Below, piece by piece: positions 8,544 through 16,396 of a stretch of 64,000 nt of DNA. A model generated the notes under the pieces. That model did not search any database. It was not told where the DNA came from and saw nothing but the letters and a program-made list of their open reading frames with translations. Location: positions 925,114 through 989,113 of the forward strand of contig CP070811.1 in NCBI GenBank assembly GCA_020343875.1, in the 5' to 3' direction. Position numbers and translations under genes: made by a program. The DNA comes from Anaerolineales bacterium. GTDB lineage: Bacteria; Chloroflexota; Anaerolineae; 4572-78; NAK82. The number at the start of each line of letters is the position of its first letter. The stretch's first letter is position 1.

Positions 8544-9416
8544 TTATTGCGCGTGGCGGACGAATAGCAACCGGTCGCGATTGGCATAGTCTTGGGCAAT
8601 CTCGACGCTCGCCCGAGGGAATAAGCCGCGGGCCAATGTGAGAACTCTGGCACCCTGGCTGGCGCCGATTTCTACCAGCAAGACACCGCCGGGGAGCAGC
8701 CGGTCTGAAGCCATTGGCAGCAAGTGACGCATGATGGCCAATCCATCAGGCCCGCCATCAAGGGCCGCGCGAGGCTCCCAGCGGGCTACTTCGGGTGGCG
8801 CCGTGGCCAGCTCGGCTTGGCTGAGGTAAGGTGGGTTGGCGACGATTAGGTGCAAGGTTCTGGCCAGCGGGGCCATTAGGTGACCTTGGAGAACATGAAC
8901 ACGATCGGCCACGCCGTGCCGCCGGGCGTTGCGTTGAGCGGTGGCCAGAGCAGCAGGCGAGTTATCGATGGCCATCACCCGCACTTGGGGCAAGTGTACC
9001 GCCAGCGCCACGGCAATCGCCCCGCTGCCGGTCCCCACGTCAGCGATGGTTCGTAGAGACGGTGAGGTGGCCGCCCACTGGAGAGCCAGTTCGATCAGCC
9101 GCTCCGTTTCCGGGCGGGGGATGAGCACATCGGGTGTGACCATGAACTCCAGGCCAAAGAATTCTTTATGCCCGATGAGGTAAGCGACGGGCTCCCGCTC
9201 GCTACGGCGAGAAAGCAGGGACTGGTAGGTGCTCAGTTGGGATGAAGAAGGGACGTGTTCCGGATGGGCGTACAGCCAAGCCCGGGTTTGACCCAATACA
9301 TGGGCCAACAGCACTTCGGCATCCAGCCGGGGAGTGTCGCATCCGGCTGCCAACAGAGTTTGGGAGGCGTGTTTCAGGATTTGAAGTACAGGGCTGCGTG
9401 ATGCGGATTCGATCAC
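8544..9416 (-). CDS. prmC: Release-factor glutamine N5-methyltransferase
   Basis: Methylates the glutamine of the GGQ motif in peptide chain release factors. The 290 residues fit the family: an N-terminal helical domain (about 1-75, with LAHVLGQTRAWLYAHP), the conserved linker VAYLIGHKEFFGLEF, a Rossmann SAM-binding loop ADVGTGSGAIAVALA (about 125), and the catalytic NPPY in IVANPPYLS (about 190). The GTG start overlaps the stop of prfA by 4 nt (GTGA), so the enzyme is translationally coupled to its own substrate, the usual prfA-prmC order. No terminator is obvious after the stop. Confidence 0.96.
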   Translation of the reverse strand: MIESASRSPVLQILKHASQTLLAAGCDTPRLDAEVLLAHVLGQTRAWLYAHPEHVPSSSQLSTYQSLLSRRSEREPVAYLIGHKEFFGLEFMVTPDVLIPRPETERLIELALQWAATSPSLRTIADVGTGSGAIAVALAVHLPQVRVMAIDNSPAALATAQRNARRHGVADRVHVLQGHLMAPLARTLHLIVANPPYLSQAELATAPPEVARWEPRAALDGGPDGLAIMRHLLPMASDRLLPGGVLLVEIGASQGARVLTLARGLFPRASVEIAQDYANRDRLLFVRHAQ

Positions 9417-10486
9417 GCGCTCGCCATCTCCCTCAGCTTGGCCGCCTGGTCTGCTTCGGTGAGAGCCTGGACAAGTTCCTCCAAATCACCGCCCAGGGTG
9501 GTTTCAAGGCGGTGACTGGTGAAGCCGATGCGATGATCCGTGATCCGGTTCTGGGGGAAATTGTAGGTGCGTATCTTTTCGCTGCGTTCGCCGCTGCCGA
9601 CCTGGGAACGACGGGTCTCGCCTTGCTCTTCCACGAGGCGTTCCTGTTCCATCTCATACAGGCGAGAGCGCAGAATGGCCATAGCTCGCAGCTTGTTCTG
9701 GAGTTGTGAGCGCTCGTCCTGGCAGGCGACGACCATGCCCGTGGGCAAATGCGTGATTCGTACGGCCGAGTCGGTGGTGTTGACTGATTGACCACCCGCC
9801 CCTTGCGAGCGGTAGACGTCTACCCGAATCTGGTTGGGGTCAATCTCTACCTCTATCTCTTCCATCTCAGGCAACACGGCCACGGTGGCGGTGGACGTGT
9901 GAATGCGCCCGCTAGCCTCTGTCTCGGGCACGCGTTGCACGCGATGGACGCCGCTTTCGTATTTGAGGTGTGAGTAAGCACCCCGTCCTTGTACCTCGAA
10001 AATGATTTCTTTGAATCCCCCAATGCCTGTGGGATGACTGCTCAAGACCTGGGTTTGCCAGTTTTGTACTTCAGCGTAGCGAGCGTACATGCGATATAGA
10101 TCAGCAGCAAACAAGCCTGCCTCGTCACCACCGGTGCCAGCTCGAATCTCGACGATGACATTCTTCTCGTCGTTGGGGTCCCTGGGTATCAACAGCACCT
10201 CAAGCTGATCCGTCAGCTCGGCTTCTTGCTGCTCCAGAGTGTCGATCTCGTCTTGCACCAATCCCAGCATATCATCATCCAGGCCATCATCGAGCATGGC
10301 ACGGGTTTCGTCTAGCTGGTCTTTCACCTTTCGAAAGCGACGGTAGGTTTGAACCAATTCCTCCAGCTCGGCGGCTTCTTGGCCATACTGGCGTAGCAGG
10401 TTGGGGTTGGTGGCGACTTTCAGGTCGGCCATCAAGCGATTCAGTTCTTCGTAACGGGCCTCCACAGCGGCCAGCTTGTCCAACAT
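9413..10486 (-). CDS. prfA: Peptide chain release factor 1
   Basis: Reads UAA and UAG stop codons and triggers peptide release. The length (357 aa) is typical. The tripeptide anticodon region reads RVPETEASGRIHTS, giving the RF1-type PxT (here PET), and the catalytic loop is QGAGGQSVNTTDSAVR. The C-terminal QNRITDHRIG is also conserved. The start has AGAGGT about 7 nt upstream. It is the first gene of prfA-prmC, with a clear promoter and a hairpin in the leader. It is divergent from the small-protein genes to its right. Confidence 0.97.
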   Translation of the reverse strand: MLDKLAAVEARYEELNRLMADLKVATNPNLLRQYGQEAAELEELVQTYRRFRKVKDQLDETRAMLDDGLDDDMLGLVQDEIDTLEQQEAELTDQLEVLLIPRDPNDEKNVIVEIRAGTGGDEAGLFAADLYRMYARYAEVQNWQTQVLSSHPTGIGGFKEIIFEVQGRGAYSHLKYESGVHRVQRVPETEASGRIHTSTATVAVLPEMEEIEVEIDPNQIRVDVYRSQGAGGQSVNTTDSAVRITHLPTGMVVACQDERSQLQNKLRAMAILRSRLYEMEQERLVEEQGETRRSQVGSGERSEKIRTYNFPQNRITDHRIGFTSHRLETTLGGDLEELVQALTEADQAAKLREMASA

Positions 10487-10514
10487 AGATATACCTCTGA
10501 ATTGTGTCTTGCCA

Positions 10515-10545
10515 AAGCCCGCCGGTCCTGGGACGAGGCGGGCTT
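10515..10545 (-). promoter_or_regulatory. Leader hairpin of prfA
   Basis: Inverted repeat with 9-bp perfect arms AAGCCCGCC (10515-10523) and GGCGGGCTT (10537-10545) and a 13-nt loop, lying between the prfA promoter and its start codon, within about 5 nt of the expected transcript start. It could stabilise the 5' end or attenuate; no long U-tract follows. Confidence 0.55.
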
Positions 10546-10555
10546 CAATAGAGAC

Positions 10556-10584
10556 ATGATATACGAGGTTATGGAAGTCGTCAA
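10556..10584 (-). promoter_or_regulatory. Promoter of prfA-prmC
   Basis: Minus strand TTGACG (10584-10579), 17-nt spacer, TATCAT (10561-10556); each hexamer is 5/6 to consensus. Its -35 box lies 5 nt from the -35 box of the opposite promoter. Confidence 0.7.
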
Positions 10585-10589
10585 ATGGA

Positions 10590-10618
10590 TGGACATTTTC
10601 TTCTAACCAGCGTATAAT
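10590..10618 (+). promoter_or_regulatory. Promoter of the 10.8-12.6 kb small-gene operon
   Basis: TGGACA (10590-10595), 17-nt spacer, TATAAT (10613-10618). It is back-to-back with the prfA promoter. Because the -10 box covers an ATG at 10617, that upstream start cannot be the real one. Confidence 0.72.
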
Positions 10619-10757
10619 GATTGCCCTGTGCTCTTGCCCTGGTTGGCCTCTCGCTCACCGCTTCGAGCCAAGCCAAGTACCTACTTGTGTCGACAGACAT
10701 ACTGGTGGGTGCGGCTGCCGCCGTCCGGGCATTTCTCCATATTCTGGCGCGAAGGTT

Positions 10758-11294
10758 ATGACACCGGATTGGGACGTCTACCCTCTGGAAACAACTGATT
10801 TGGTGCGTGCACTGCCTGGGCTGTTACTGGCCTGGGATGGCCAATGGTTTCTCAAGGTCTACGATGAGTTCGACTGGGGGACGGCAGCCCGCCTGAACGC
10901 GCGCGTGCGTGCGGCTTTTGGGCGCATCGAGATGCGGACCATGCTGGGGGTATTGGGCAAACGTTACGCCGATGACCTGCCCGACGCGGTGCGAGTTTTG
11001 CGCACGTATATACACAGCGTGTTCGCAGCCGGGTTTGTAAGTGATTTTCATGTGGTAGGGGATAGGTTAGATGCTTTCGTCAGCGTCTGCGCCGCTTGCG
11101 AAGGCGCCAGGCGGGCTGGCCTGGAACGAACCGACCAGGCGTGTGTGGCGTGTGAAACACTTTGGATCGCCTGGTTTAAGACCTTGCTGCCAAACCGGCA
11201 CATCACCTTCGACATTCAGGGGCGTATGGGCTATGGTGATCAGCGTTGCCACTTTGTGCTTCAATTCGAGAGAATGTTCGACGCAGAGTCCTGA
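10758..11294 (+). CDS. Hypothetical cytosolic protein with paired CxxC motifs (DUF6125-like)
   Basis: 178 residues from ATG 10758, preceded by GAAGG; a longer frame from 10617 is excluded by the promoter. No signal or membrane segment. The middle holds SVCAACEGARR and, 13 residues on, ACVACETLW. The end has MGYGDQRCHFVLQFE, a Gly-rich plus Cys-His pattern like that of the L-2-amino-thiazoline-4-carboxylate hydrolase/DUF6125 group. The cysteines suggest metal binding or a thiol-based activity, but no reaction is claimed. It is the first of three + genes separated by about 30 nt each. Family resemblance is from memory and moderate. Confidence 0.65.
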   Translation: MTPDWDVYPLETTDLVRALPGLLLAWDGQWFLKVYDEFDWGTAARLNARVRAAFGRIEMRTMLGVLGKRYADDLPDAVRVLRTYIHSVFAAGFVSDFHVVGDRLDAFVSVCAACEGARRAGLERTDQACVACETLWIAWFKTLLPNRHITFDIQGRMGYGDQRCHFVLQFERMFDAES

Positions 11295-11325
11295 ACACCG
11301 CGCAGATGGGAAAGGGTGAAGCAGG

Positions 11326-11781
11326 ATGCCTCCAGCAATTATCAGTGCCCAGAGGGTGGTTTACGTCCCAATGGATCAGGCTCGAGACTGGTTCTTGTCA
11401 CTTGAAGACCATCCAGAACGCTACCGCTTCGCCACCCATGATGGGATCCAGTTTGTCCATGGTAGCTTTGGTGAGGTAGGATCTCGCTTCAAAACCCGGG
11501 AGAGTTTCTATTTCCTGAAACTGGCGCTGCTTTTTGAACTTTTCGAGGTCGGTGAGACCTGGTTCAGTTTTCGATTGGTCAGCCCCTCGTGGGCGCAGGT
11601 TTGGGGTGCGTTTAGAATGCAGGCGCTGAGCTCGGAGTCAATTTCGTTGTATCTTGAGATTGGCTCTTTCAATCAGTGGGGGCAGTTCTGGCTCAGATTC
11701 TTCCCTGTGGCAGCTGCCATCCGTCGGCAAATTACACGCGAAGTGGTTCATGTCAAGACCTCTATGGAATCAGGTATATAA
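11326..11781 (+). CDS. SRPBCC/START-like domain protein
   Basis: 151 residues with the pattern of the SRPBCC helix-grip fold: an N-terminal strand (ISAQRVVYVPMDQARDWFLSLEDHPERY, given here as positions 6-33), a short helix, a series of amphipathic beta strands, and a long C-terminal helix (about 120-145). Such proteins bind hydrophobic ligands or act as cyclases; the ligand cannot be inferred. Phe and Trp are frequent in the middle. It sits 31 nt after the DUF6125-like gene and 35 nt before the DUF2085 gene, so it is likely co-transcribed with both. Confidence 0.65.
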   Translation: MPPAIISAQRVVYVPMDQARDWFLSLEDHPERYRFATHDGIQFVHGSFGEVGSRFKTRESFYFLKLALLFELFEVGETWFSFRLVSPSWAQVWGAFRMQALSSESISLYLEIGSFNQWGQFWLRFFPVAAAIRRQITREVVHVKTSMESGI

Positions 11782-11816
11782 GCTGAGGCGACCGGTAACG
11801 GGCAGGCCGCAAGGGG

Positions 11817-12653
11817 ATGAAGGTAGCCATGGGGCATAGTCCTATTCGTGATCAGGCGCGAGTGATTGCTCGGGGGCGCCTGGCCTGGCTATTCCTGATT
11901 GTGTCGTTGCTGATCATCGGAACCTTCTTGCTGTCACCGCCGTGGACGGTGTTGGGCAAGACGCGATTGGTGGGGTACGCGATTTGCCACCAAATACCGG
12001 AGAGGTCGTTCCACATGGCTGGGCACCAATTGCCCCTGTGTGCTCGCTGTACCGGTATCTACATGGGGGCATTAGCTGGCTTCGTGCTGATGATGTTGTG
12101 GGGGCGACAACGATCGGTCAGCCTGCCTCCAGTCTCAATTACCCTGGCGCTGATTGGATTCATTGTCATGATGGGGGTGGATGGGGTCAACTCGTACCTT
12201 ACGTTCTTTCCCAATATGCCCCACCTGTACGAACCGCAAAACTGGCTGCGGCTGACCACGGGCACGCTGGAGGGTCTGGCGTTGAGTGCTTTCGTCTACC
12301 CTGTGCTAAACTACAGCCTGTGGCGTGATGTGGACGAAACGCCCTCAGTTCGGAATTTCAAGGAACTGGCACTCCTGGTCTTGGCTGGTGGGGTGATCAT
12401 TGTCCTGACGTGGCTGGAGCTGCCCTTCCTACTCTACCCCCTGGCCGTTTTGAGCACGCTGGGGGTGCTGATCATGCTTGGATCGGTTAATACAATAATT
12501 GTGGTGGCATTGACCCGCCGTGAAGGTATGGCCTTGACCTGGCAACAGGTCGCCCTGCCAGCGACGATCGGGCTGGCGTTGGCCTTCCTTGAAATTGGCG
12601 GCATGAACGTTGTGCGAGCTATGGTCACCCGCGCTCTTGGCCTCCCCTTTTAA
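11817..12653 (+). CDS. DUF2085 integral membrane protein
   Basis: 278 residues with about seven hydrophobic helices. The diagnostic DUF2085 segment is near residue 55: ICHQIPERSF, then HQLPLCARCTGIY with a CxxC pair just before a transmembrane helix. The function of the family is unknown; the conserved Cys/His cluster at a membrane face could bind metal. Two in-frame ATGs compete: 11817 with GGGG close by, and 11829 with AAGG 5 nt upstream; the choice changes only four residues. It is the last gene of the small + operon and is followed by a possible terminator. Confidence 0.8.
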   Translation: MKVAMGHSPIRDQARVIARGRLAWLFLIVSLLIIGTFLLSPPWTVLGKTRLVGYAICHQIPERSFHMAGHQLPLCARCTGIYMGALAGFVLMMLWGRQRSVSLPPVSITLALIGFIVMMGVDGVNSYLTFFPNMPHLYEPQNWLRLTTGTLEGLALSAFVYPVLNYSLWRDVDETPSVRNFKELALLVLAGGVIIVLTWLELPFLLYPLAVLSTLGVLIMLGSVNTIIVVALTRREGMALTWQQVALPATIGLALAFLEIGGMNVVRAMVTRALGLPF

Positions 12654-12703
12654 AAGTCGGCGTGAAACCCTTCTGGTAAGTTACCACTTTGGCTAGGCTC
12701 GGG

Positions 12704-12728
12704 GAGGGTTTGTACCCCCTCTGTTTTT
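12704..12728 (+). terminator. Possible terminator after the DUF2085 gene
   Basis: GAGGG (12704-12708) pairs with CCCTC (12717-12721) across an 8-nt loop, and a run of five T (12724-12728) follows. The stem is short; the gene on the other strand ends at 12836. Confidence 0.4.
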
Positions 12729-12835
12729 GCCACGCAGAGCCTGGCTCTGGCCCAAGATGGCACTGACAAACCGCCTTGGAGCACTCCCAGAGCGGCAACC
12801 CTGGTAACCTATTCTCTTTGGCTGTTGAACGTGGT

Positions 12836-13465
12836 TTACCCGACTGTAGCCTCTCCAGGATGGCTTTCCTCAACGGCCTGCAACAAGTAGCCCAGGGCCT
12901 GCTGATAGAGGGCGCTGTTCTCGACTTGCAGGCCGACGAAGCTTGCGTCCAGGTTGCCCACTATGTAGGAAAGAGCCCCCAGATGAGTGCGCCATTGGGT
13001 GTAGCTTCCCTTGAGTACACCGTGCGAGTCATACAGCAGAAAGGGATGAGTCGGGCTGGCAATGACGAAGTAGCCAGGCAGGTCGAAAGTGACCACGCCA
13101 AAGTAATGCGTCAGCCATTCGGCGTCGTCATGCGGGTTTGAAAGGAGCGGGGTGATGTCGAAGTCGATGTCGTTGAGGATTTCGGGATAGCAGCCAAAGC
13201 CCCAGCGTCGTACGCTGCGCACGCAGCCGTTTTGCCCGACCCGCACCGGCACGCAGGGCGCACCAAAGCCATGCGGAAGCTGCAGGGTCACCTGTCGCTG
13301 CTCCAGGTCTCCCTGGAAGGTGACATTCCAATAACGAGCGATCCAGTCTTCGGTGGGGAACTGGCCCGGATAGTTGTTAACGCTGGTGGTATCCTCAGGG
13401 GCCGCGCTGCGGCGTAAGGTGTTGGGGCCTGAAGTCAGGTTTCTTGGTTCACGTCTGTCAGACAT
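12836..13465 (-). CDS. Hypothetical protein coupled to the SDR epimerase
   Basis: 209 residues from ATG 13465, which overlaps the stop of the upstream epimerase by 8 nt (ATGTCTGA); a longer frame to 13528 would bury 60 nt more of that gene. No signal peptide or membrane helix. The first 40 residues are polar; the rest alternates strands and loops rich in Tyr, Phe and Trp (for example EDWIARYWNVTF and WLTHYFGVVTF). I do not recognise the family. Tight coupling after an epimerase and an aldehyde oxidoreductase suggests a shared pathway but gives no reaction. Confidence 0.6.
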   Translation of the reverse strand: MSDRREPRNLTSGPNTLRRSAAPEDTTSVNNYPGQFPTEDWIARYWNVTFQGDLEQRQVTLQLPHGFGAPCVPVRVGQNGCVRSVRRWGFGCYPEILNDIDFDITPLLSNPHDDAEWLTHYFGVVTFDLPGYFVIASPTHPFLLYDSHGVLKGSYTQWRTHLGALSYIVGNLDASFVGLQVENSALYQQALGYLLQAVEESHPGEATVG

Positions 13466-14438
13466 AGCCAGTTGACCGATACCATTCCAATGTTCGACGT
13501 GCGCCCTCCTCGAAGGAGGTCGGCTCAAAGCCTAGTTCGCACTTCGCCTTCTTGCTGCTGACGACCCAGTCCTTGAACACGTACGGAACCAGGTTAAGAG
13601 GGTAGAAGGGCTCACGTCGAGTGAATAGAGCAATAAATTCCAACAAGCGGGCGAAATTGATCATAACACCTGCCGGAACATTGACGCGCCAGCTTCTTTT
13701 GCCCGCTAAGCGGCTGACCGTCTGATTCGCCTCCCTGTGGGTGATGCTCTTGCCGGACACATTATACACCTGGCCGATTCTTCCATGCGTCAGCGCGGTT
13801 TCGATGGCCTGCGCCGCATCACCTACGTAGCAGGGGAAGATGAGGTGCCGCCCCCAGTGAACCTGGACTCGCCAGCCGCGCAAGAACTCTTCGAAGAAGA
13901 GGCGGTTGAAGGCGTAATGCCCCCATGGACCGTAAAGCGCCCCCGGACGGAGCACGATAACTGGCAAACCCACCTCAGCATAGGAGAGAGCCAATCGCTC
14001 GCCTCCCATTTTAGCGCGGGCGTAATTGTCGCCTGGATAAGGGCCATACGGGGTGCTTTCGGTGATGATGCTGCCAGTCGGTTGTGGCCCGACGACGATG
14101 ATGGTGCTGACGTGGATGAGTCGATTGACATTCAGTGCATAGGCAGTTGCCAGCACGTTGCGCGTGCCCCATAGGTTGGTCTCTTCAAAGACATCAGGTG
14201 GTCCCCATAGGCGAAAACAGGCGGCGGCATGGATCACCCTGTCGCAGCCGGCCATGGCCTGGCGCACCGTGTCCAGGTCGCGCACGTCGCCAGCAGCGAT
14301 TTCCATGCCCAGTGCTTCCAGAAAAGATGTGTCAGAGGTGGCGCGGGCCAGGACGCGCACCCGATGGCCTCGCTGCACCAAGTACTCACACAGGTTGCGC
14401 CCCAGAAAACCGGTAGCTCCGGTGACCAGGATCAACAC
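13458..14438 (-). CDS. NAD-dependent epimerase/dehydratase (extended SDR)
   Basis: 326 residues. The N-terminus has the Rossmann glycine motif VTGATGFLGRNL (about 5-16), then AGDVRDLD, a Ser/Thr in HVSTIIVVG, and the catalytic YARAK (about 158-162). The closest looking groups are HpnA-like sugar epimerases and dihydroflavonol-4-reductase-type enzymes, which reduce or epimerise sugar or carbonyl substrates using NAD(P). The start is GTG, overlapping the oxidoreductase stop by 7 nt with GAAGG upstream. It is third in an apparent ADH-AOR-epimerase-unknown operon; the substrate is unknown. Confidence 0.85.
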   Translation of the reverse strand: MLILVTGATGFLGRNLCEYLVQRGHRVRVLARATSDTSFLEALGMEIAAGDVRDLDTVRQAMAGCDRVIHAAACFRLWGPPDVFEETNLWGTRNVLATAYALNVNRLIHVSTIIVVGPQPTGSIITESTPYGPYPGDNYARAKMGGERLALSYAEVGLPVIVLRPGALYGPWGHYAFNRLFFEEFLRGWRVQVHWGRHLIFPCYVGDAAQAIETALTHGRIGQVYNVSGKSITHREANQTVSRLAGKRSWRVNVPAGVMINFARLLEFIALFTRREPFYPLNLVPYVFKDWVVSSKKAKCELGFEPTSFEEGARRTLEWYRSTGYV

Positions 14439-16300
14439 CCTTCACCTTCATGATCGCTCCACAATTCATCAGCCATGTCCCCCAGGCCCAGCGTCACCAG
14501 CTTTTCGGGCCTGGGCCGACCGGTCTCCCAATCCCACTGGCGATACTCATAATATTCGCGCAGCATCAGTTGCCAGTCGGGGACGAAGCCTTGCGTGCCT
14601 CCCTCAGAGAGTGGTCGGGTCCACAACTCGGGGAAGATTTCGCTCTGGCGCGGATTCAGGCCCAACTTCAGGTTGAGAACGCGTTTCAGGTTGAAAATGC
14701 GCTCGCCGGCCGTGTAGAGATCATCCAGCGATACCTCTTCTCCCCAGGCAGCGCTGAACAATTCCGGCAGTTCCCTGAAAGGCATGTTAACGAATTGGCA
14801 GCAGCCGCTCGAATCGACCATCGCACGGTAGTTCTGATGCCGGGCGACGGTGGGGGCTTTGCCTGATTCTTGATGATGATCGCCGGACTCGATATTGAAT
14901 TCGGGGAAGTCATGCCCTGCCTCGACTTGGTAAAAATCACCCTTGTTATGGCAGGCACCGCGCGGCGAAGTGAGATAAACCACTGCCATACCGCTCATAC
15001 CGCGTGGGTCGTGCATGCCAGGGTCCAGGCCGTTGATCTGTACGGCCATACCGGAAGCTTGGTATCGCTTCTCCATCGCCAGGCTACCATCGGCCAACAC
15101 GTCACCAAAGCCGTCGCGGATGGCGATCTTGCCAATGAGTTCGATGACAGGGGCTGGGTCGCCCCAAGTCAGCCTCAAGCCATCCGTGTCGTCCGGAGTA
15201 ATCAAGCCGTTGTTGTACAGCCAGAAGGCAAAGCCGATAGCTCCGCCGGTACTGATGGTGTCCAGCCCCAGGCGGTCGCACAGCAGGTCAAAGGTGGAGA
15301 CGGCCCCCAGGTCGTCAATCAGCAATTGATTGCCCAGGGCGCACAAGGTTTCGTATTCCGGGCCATCGGTTTGGGGGACGGGATAGGGGCCTTGAGGCAC
15401 TTCGATCTCAAAGCCGCACTGAACGGCACAGCCCCAGCAACCCGTGTGGCCGGTGGCGATGGTCTCTGCGATGAGTCCACCGTTGAGATTGTCTACGCCT
15501 TCGAATCTGCCTTGAGTCCAATAGCGGAAGGGGACGTTGCCCACCATGTCAAAGTAGTCCATGCCACCACTGGTGCCCGTCTCCTTGAGAACTTGCACTG
15601 AGAAGTCGCCCTGAGTGCGAATCAGGGCCCGGCGGGCAGCTTGCTTGAATCGCTCTTTGTCCGATAGGGGGACCTCGCCTCGGCCCCGGATGGCAATGGC
15701 TTTGAGCCGTTTGCTGCCCATCACCGTCCCCATGCCGGTGCGACCAGCGGCGCGGGCGTCAGCGTTGAGGATGGCAGCGTAGCGGACCAGGTTCTCGCCA
15801 GCCGGCCCGATGCAGGCTACCCGGGCGCGTGGCTGGCCTAATTCTTCGACGATACGAGCCTGGGTGTTGTAGGTATCCAGGCCCCACAGGTGGCTCGCGT
15901 CACGCAATTCCGGCGGTCGATCATCCGACAGCCATAGGTAAACAGGCACCGGTGATTGGCCGGTGACGATGATGCCGTCATAACCGACCCGCCGTAATTC
16001 ACGTCCGGTGAATCCGCCCACGTTGGCTTCGCCCAAGATGCCGGTCAGCGGGCTGCGGGCCACAAAAGCGTGACGGCTGGAGGCAGGGGTCCGGGTGCCA
16101 GTTAAGGCCCCGGTCATCATGATCAGCGGGTTGTAGGGGCCAAGGGGATCGGTGTCGGCATCGACCAGGTCGTACAGGTAGCGGGCAGCCAGTCCGCTGT
16201 TGCCGATGAACTGGCGGGCATAGGTCTCATTCAGGGGTTCGTCGCGCAGCTCGCCAGTGGTAGCATCAACGACCAGGATTTTGCCTAGGTAGCCTCTCAT
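14432..16300 (-). CDS. Tungsten-dependent aldehyde:ferredoxin oxidoreductase
   Basis: 622 residues, the usual AOR length. AORs interconvert aldehydes and carboxylates with ferredoxin as electron carrier, using a bis-pyranopterin tungsten centre and one [4Fe-4S] cluster in the cytosol. The start MRGYLGKILVVDATTGEL is classical. EANVGGFTGRELRRVGYDG and GRTGMGTVMGSKRLKAI are in the pterin-binding domain. The cluster ligands are GCWGCAVQC and the Cys in LCDRLGLD, and HDPRGMSGMAVVY carries the second pterin motif. It is followed by an SDR gene (7-nt overlap) and preceded 96 nt upstream by an alcohol dehydrogenase. No ferredoxin or maturation gene is nearby. Aldehyde specificity is unknown. Confidence 0.94.
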   Translation of the reverse strand: MRGYLGKILVVDATTGELRDEPLNETYARQFIGNSGLAARYLYDLVDADTDPLGPYNPLIMMTGALTGTRTPASSRHAFVARSPLTGILGEANVGGFTGRELRRVGYDGIIVTGQSPVPVYLWLSDDRPPELRDASHLWGLDTYNTQARIVEELGQPRARVACIGPAGENLVRYAAILNADARAAGRTGMGTVMGSKRLKAIAIRGRGEVPLSDKERFKQAARRALIRTQGDFSVQVLKETGTSGGMDYFDMVGNVPFRYWTQGRFEGVDNLNGGLIAETIATGHTGCWGCAVQCGFEIEVPQGPYPVPQTDGPEYETLCALGNQLLIDDLGAVSTFDLLCDRLGLDTISTGGAIGFAFWLYNNGLITPDDTDGLRLTWGDPAPVIELIGKIAIRDGFGDVLADGSLAMEKRYQASGMAVQINGLDPGMHDPRGMSGMAVVYLTSPRGACHNKGDFYQVEAGHDFPEFNIESGDHHQESGKAPTVARHQNYRAMVDSSGCCQFVNMPFRELPELFSAAWGEEVSLDDLYTAGERIFNLKRVLNLKLGLNPRQSEIFPELWTRPLSEGGTQGFVPDWQLMLREYYEYRQWDWETGRPRPEKLVTLGLGDMADELWSDHEGEGC

Positions 16301-16396
16301 ACGTACTTATCTCTCCCAAATGTTGTCATACAACCGGTTATGCCCTGCGGCCTGGAGGGGAGATACCTCAGGGGTGAGGTTCGATCCTCTGGCATT

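Noticed and set aside
10617-10757. Longer N-terminus (47 residues) of the CxxC protein from ATG 10617
   Set aside because: That ATG lies in the TATAAT box, and the added residues look like translated leader.
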